From positions 62,001 to 126,000 of the forward strand of contig NZ_JACHXP010000002.1 of assembly GCF_014192215.1 (NCBI RefSeq): a stretch of 64,000 bases of DNA. The letters run 5' to 3'. The notes under the pieces were generated by a model, which was not told the DNA's origin, searched no databases, and saw nothing but the letters and a program-made list of their open reading frames with translations. Origin of the DNA: Halomonas cerina. GTDB taxonomy: Bacteria; Pseudomonadota; Gammaproteobacteria; Pseudomonadales; Halomonadaceae. The translations under genes and the position numbers were made by a program. Every line of letters begins with the position of its first letter. Position 1 is the stretch's first letter. Shown here in pieces: positions 62,656 to 64,000 of this stretch.

Positions 62656-63681
62656 ATGAACCGCATCCTCAAGCACCGTGCTTTCAAGACCACGGTCATC
62701 GCTGCCACCGTCATGGGGGTGGTCGGTGTCGCGCAGGCCCGTGATCAGATCCGTATCGTCGGCTCCAGTACCGTCTATCCGTTCGCCAGCTATGTCACCG
62801 AGGAGTTCGGTGCGGTGACCGACTACCCGACCCCGGTCATCGAGTCCACCGGGTCGGGCGGCGGCATCCGCCTGTTCTGCAACGGTGTGGGGGAAGGGAC
62901 GCCGGACATCTCCAACGCCTCACGGCGCATCAAGCTCACCGAGCTGGAGCGCTGCCAGGAGAACGGCGTGACCGATGTCACCGAGGTCAAGATCGGCTCC
63001 GACGGGATCGTCTTCGCCCAGTCCAGCCAGAACGAGGCCCTGGACCTGACCCTCGAGCAGCTGTTCCTGGCCGTGGCCGCCCAGGTGCCGGTGGACGGCG
63101 AACTGGTCGACAACCCCTACGAGGAGTGGAGCGATATCGATTCCGCCCTGCCGGATCGCGAGATCTCCATCTACGGCCCGCCCAGCACCTCGGGTACCCG
63201 TGACGCCTTCGAGGAGCTGGTGATGGAGTCAGTCTCCGAGGAGATGGAGGCTTACGGCGGTGAAGGCTACACCGAGATCCGTGCCGATGGCGCCTACATC
63301 GATGCCGGCGAGAACGACAACCTGATCGTCCAGCGCCTCACCGAGGACACCGATGCCTTCGGCATCTTCGGCTACTCTTTCCTGGTCGAGAACCCCAATG
63401 CGCTGGTCGCCTCCAGCATCGATGGCGTCGAGCCCGAAGCCGAGGCCATCAGCGCCGGCGACTACCCGATCGCCCGTTCGCTGTTCTTCTACGTCAAGAA
63501 CCAGCATGCCGAGGACGTGCCGCCGCTCTATGACTATGTCGACATGTTCGTGTCCGAGACCATGATCGGCGAGGGGGGTTACCTGACCGACCTCGGCCTG
63601 ATTCCGCTGCCGGAGGCCGAGCGCGAGCAGACCCGCGAGAAGGTCGCCGAGCGCGCCCAGCTGCAGGTGTCCGACCTGTAA
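62656..63681 (+). CDS. pstS: Phosphate ABC transporter substrate-binding protein PstS
   Basis: A 341-aa periplasmic phosphate-binding protein. Signal peptide VIAATVMGVVGVAQA is followed by the binding core: IRIVGSSTVYPFASYVTEEF, ESTGSGGGIRLFCNGVGEGT with PDISNASRRIK, and IYGPPSTSGTRDAFEELVM. The Ser/Thr-rich loops bind phosphate. AGGAGCTCTCTCC precedes the ATG at 62656. It belongs to the long PstS type found in marine and halophilic gammaproteobacteria. A Pho box lies upstream and pstC downstream. Confidence 0.94.
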   Translation: MNRILKHRAFKTTVIAATVMGVVGVAQARDQIRIVGSSTVYPFASYVTEEFGAVTDYPTPVIESTGSGGGIRLFCNGVGEGTPDISNASRRIKLTELERCQENGVTDVTEVKIGSDGIVFAQSSQNEALDLTLEQLFLAVAAQVPVDGELVDNPYEEWSDIDSALPDREISIYGPPSTSGTRDAFEELVMESVSEEMEAYGGEGYTEIRADGAYIDAGENDNLIVQRLTEDTDAFGIFGYSFLVENPNALVASSIDGVEPEAEAISAGDYPIARSLFFYVKNQHAEDVPPLYDYVDMFVSETMIGEGGYLTDLGLIPLPEAEREQTREKVAERAQLQVSDL

Positions 63682-63709
63682 GCTAGCTTTCGGGCAGGGA
63701 TGCCTGACC

Positions 63710-63736
63710 CGGCCGGCAGCCCTTGGCTGCCGGCCG
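63710..63736 (+). terminator. Strong hairpin between pstS and pstC
   Basis: A perfect 12-bp stem (CGGCCGGCAGCC / GGCTGCCGGCCG) with a 3-nt CTT loop starts 29 nt after the pstS stop. No U tract follows. It could protect pstS mRNA from 3' decay or weaken read-through, so that PstS is made in excess of the membrane subunits. Confidence 0.7.
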
Positions 63737-63751
63737 TCTCACGTTCCGAGA

Positions 63752-63800
63752 GGCGCGGCCGGCGAGGCGCAGCCGGCGAGGCACGGCCGGCCAGGCGCGA
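63752..63800. repeat. 14-bp tandem repeat between pstS and pstC
   Basis: Three full units of GGCGCRGCCGGCGA-type sequence (63752-63765, 63766-63779, 63780-63793, the last with two changes) plus a partial fourth. It lies after the hairpin and before the pstC start, in non-coding DNA. Confidence 0.75.
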
Positions 63801-63830
63801 CCTGTGGATGAATTCCTTCGAGAGACACCT

Positions 63831-64000
63831 ATGCAGACCGACCAACTTCTTGCCCTGTTCTGCGGCACCTTGCTGGTGCTGGGTCTGATCGCCTTCTTCC
63901 TGGGGCGGGCCAAGGCCATGAAGGTACGTAACAGCGGCACGCCCATGACGGCTCAGCCCGACCAGTACGCCTGGTTCAGCGTGCTCTCCACCGCCGGTCC
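63831..64000 (+). CDS. pstC: Phosphate ABC transporter permease PstC, N-terminal part
   Basis: The first 56 codons of a gene that runs off the window. It begins MQTDQLLALFCGTLLVLGLI, a membrane helix, then FFLGRAKAMKV. This N-terminus matches the long PstC type seen in halophilic and marine gammaproteobacteria. Position after pstS supports the call. A GAGAGA site lies just upstream of the ATG. Confidence 0.8.
   Translation, partial: MQTDQLLALFCGTLLVLGLIAFFLGRAKAMKVRNSGTPMTAQPDQYAWFSVLSTAG

Overview
The window is a high-G+C (about two thirds G+C by eye) chromosome segment of a gammaproteobacterium. Protein similarity and gene order (for example vacJ/mlaA - rssB - rssC - transaldolase, also known from Pseudomonas) point to a Halomonas-like member of the Halomonadaceae. 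This placement rests on recognised families, not on a database search. No rRNA or tRNA gene, phage, complete insertion sequence or CRISPR array was seen.

Layout. 1-5965: the end of a cation/proton-type antiporter, small stand-alone genes, and a tripartite RND efflux pair (adaptor plus pump) on the minus strand. 6375-19089: a complete tad/cpa locus for a type IVb (Flp) pilus, running from pilin and prepilin peptidase through CpaB, secretin, TadZ, TadA, TadB, TadC and TadD to the TadE and TadG pseudopilins. It has an extra AAA+ ATPase between tadV and cpaB and is followed by a convergent AraC-type regulator with a receiver-like N-terminus. 20715-29908: BaiN/HI0933-type flavoprotein, ParA-like ATPase, amidase, the yqjD-yqjE-yqjK trio, outer-membrane phospholipase A and a large MscK-like mechanosensitive channel. 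29941-37033: the most unusual part. An intact 4.5S (SRP) RNA gene lies between two divergent paralogues of an unfamiliar ~670-aa protein family with a papain-like Gln/Cys...His...Asn signature. The right-hand paralogue is followed by a low-G+C ATP-grasp ligase gene, then by a degenerate 3' copy of the SRP RNA and a rho-independent terminator. This looks like a small cassette inserted at the 3' end of ffs. 37366-51569: Met/Gly-repeat Spy-like periplasmic protein, cysK, a second CaCA antiporter, the dnaX-ybaB-recR-rnd-ycgL-ycgN cluster, oligopeptidase B, and a vWA protein with a small membrane protein and a class II glutamine amidotransferase. 51686-64000: fadD, hrpA, mlaA, rssB-rssC, talB, a Bcr/CflA exporter, and the start of a pst phosphate operon with a clear Pho box.

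How the genes work together. The tad genes form one functional unit that builds adhesive Flp pili. The dnaX-recR group is a DNA replication/repair and RNA processing cluster. MlaA and PldA both act on outer-membrane phospholipid asymmetry, though they sit 30 kb apart. RssB/RssC probably tune a stress sigma factor through a partner-switching mechanism, with the RssB receiver apparently unable to be phosphorylated. The papain-like plus ATP-grasp pair could be a peptide- or amide-bond making and breaking system, and it is the best candidate here for undescribed biology.
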